A DNA stretch of 64,000 nt from Streptomyces sp. NRRL WC-3742 (GTDB lineage Bacteria; Actinomycetota; Actinomycetes; Streptomycetales; Streptomycetaceae): positions 21,389-85,388 of the forward strand of contig NZ_JOCF01000027.1 in assembly GCF_000720635.1 (NCBI RefSeq). Direction: 5' to 3'. Below are positions 63,647 through 64,000 of the stretch, piece after piece. Position numbers and translations under genes: made by a program. How positions within the stretch are numbered: the first letter of the stretch is position 1; each line of letters begins with the position of its first letter. The notes below the pieces were generated by a model. That model ran no database searches. It was not told the origin of the DNA and saw only the letters and a list, made by a program, of their open reading frames with translations.

Positions 63647-63889
63647 TGAACGAGTCGCTGGAACGGCCACTCCACTCAGCGCACATCACTCTCACTACTC
63701 GACAGCCCATGCAGATGGGTCTCGTTGGCGTTCCCGTCAACCGGTGTGAGCGTGAATTTCGGGAAAATCTCGGAATGCGCTAACGTGGTGGTCGTCGCGA
63801 AAAGCGGCCCCGGCCAGTTCGGGAAATCGGATGAATGAAACTCCGGAAAACGGAGCGGAAAACATCTGATAAGCTGGAAACACGAAAGA

Positions 63890-64000
63890 ACGAAGCGCCC
63901 AGAGGGCCCGCTGGAAGGCGGTCCGAAGGAAGCGTCCGTTCCTTGAGAACTCAACAGCGTGCCAAAAGTCAACGCCAGATATGTTGACATCCCCGGCCTT
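63890..64000 (+). ncRNA. rRNA operon leader (upstream of 16S rRNA, truncated by window end)
   Basis: The stretch ending TGAGAACTCAACAGCGTGCC, then AAAAGTCAACGCCAGATATG, matches the leader that precedes 16S rRNA genes in streptomycetes as I remember it. It includes an inverted repeat GTCAAC (63968-63973) and GTTGAC (63983-63988). The 16S gene itself should begin just to the right of the window; none of its sequence is present here. Confidence 0.8.

Larger units (their letters stand above)
63536..64000 (+). other. 465-bp tyrS-rrn intergenic region
   Basis: Contains no protein gene. It holds the tyrS terminator (63581-63614), a consensus promoter (63618-63646), two further TAnnnT hexamers (TAACGT 63781-63786, TAAGCT 63870-63875) that could be additional rrn promoters, and the conserved leader of an rRNA operon to the window end. 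Base composition becomes much less G+C-rich after 63730. Confidence 0.8.

Overview
The window is chromosomal DNA of very high G+C content with G or C at nearly every third codon position. Gene content (Asp23 operon with AmaP, fabG-fabI pair, TldD/TldE, NfeD plus SPFH pair, many GTG starts and 4-bp start/stop overlaps, apparently leaderless promoters) and the rRNA-operon leader at the right edge point to a streptomycete (Streptomyces or Kitasatospora type). It looks like core genome with some accessory blocks; I see no transposase, phage gene, CRISPR array or tRNA gene.

Left part (1-11.3 kb): a TetR regulator and a tandem-fused 3-hydroxyacyl-CoA dehydrogenase; divergent from them a large protein with a eukaryote-like RING finger and a TerD-like domain; a glutamine synthetase-family enzyme; a secreted subtilisin-like protease; and a divergent pair of a HipA-like kinase and an SRPBCC protein. 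11.3-22.6 kb is a cell-surface polysaccharide block: glycosyltransferase, initiating sugar phosphotransferase, Wzy/WaaL-type polymerase, MurJ/Wzx flippase, polysaccharide deacetylase, second glycosyltransferase, Wzz-like chain-length protein and a FemAB-like acetyltransferase, mostly with overlapping start/stop codons, closed by a convergent secreted GH26 hydrolase.

Middle (23-38.8 kb): a beta-propeller-like secreted protein; an ABC-F ATPase preceded by a tiny leaderless ORF and followed by a small HTH protein and an enoyl-CoA hydratase (the same trio I recall around Rv1472-Rv1473A in Mycobacterium tuberculosis); a five-gene Asp23/Gls24 envelope operon; an SDR, MerR and thioredoxin group; SURF1; a DEDDh exonuclease with BRCT; a zinc alcohol dehydrogenase; a DUF485 plus acetate symporter operon with a CRP-like site; MoaA and small proteins.

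Right part (38.9-64 kb): KptA, TldE/TldD, a metallo-beta-lactamase fold hydrolase, FabG-FabI (fatty-acid elongation), a GntR regulator divergent from an MFS exporter plus 40-residue membrane protein, SixA, SerB, an FHA-ABC transporter, a GAF histidine kinase with a NarL-type response regulator, a conserved unknown, an orphan ABC ATPase, NfeD plus SPFH proteins, TauE/SafE, a PCD-type dehydratase, a Q/Y-rich membrane propeller protein, an HNH endonuclease and TyrRS. The window ends inside the leader of a rightward rRNA operon, before 16S begins.

Strong intrinsic-type hairpins separate most units. Many genes have a TAnnnT hexamer 6-8 nt before the start codon, suggesting leaderless mRNAs. The most interesting items are the RING-TerD protein, the mini-ORF and repeated palindromes in front of the ABC-F gene, the complete polysaccharide block with a candidate sigma-WhiG promoter, and several exact palindromes at divergent promoters.
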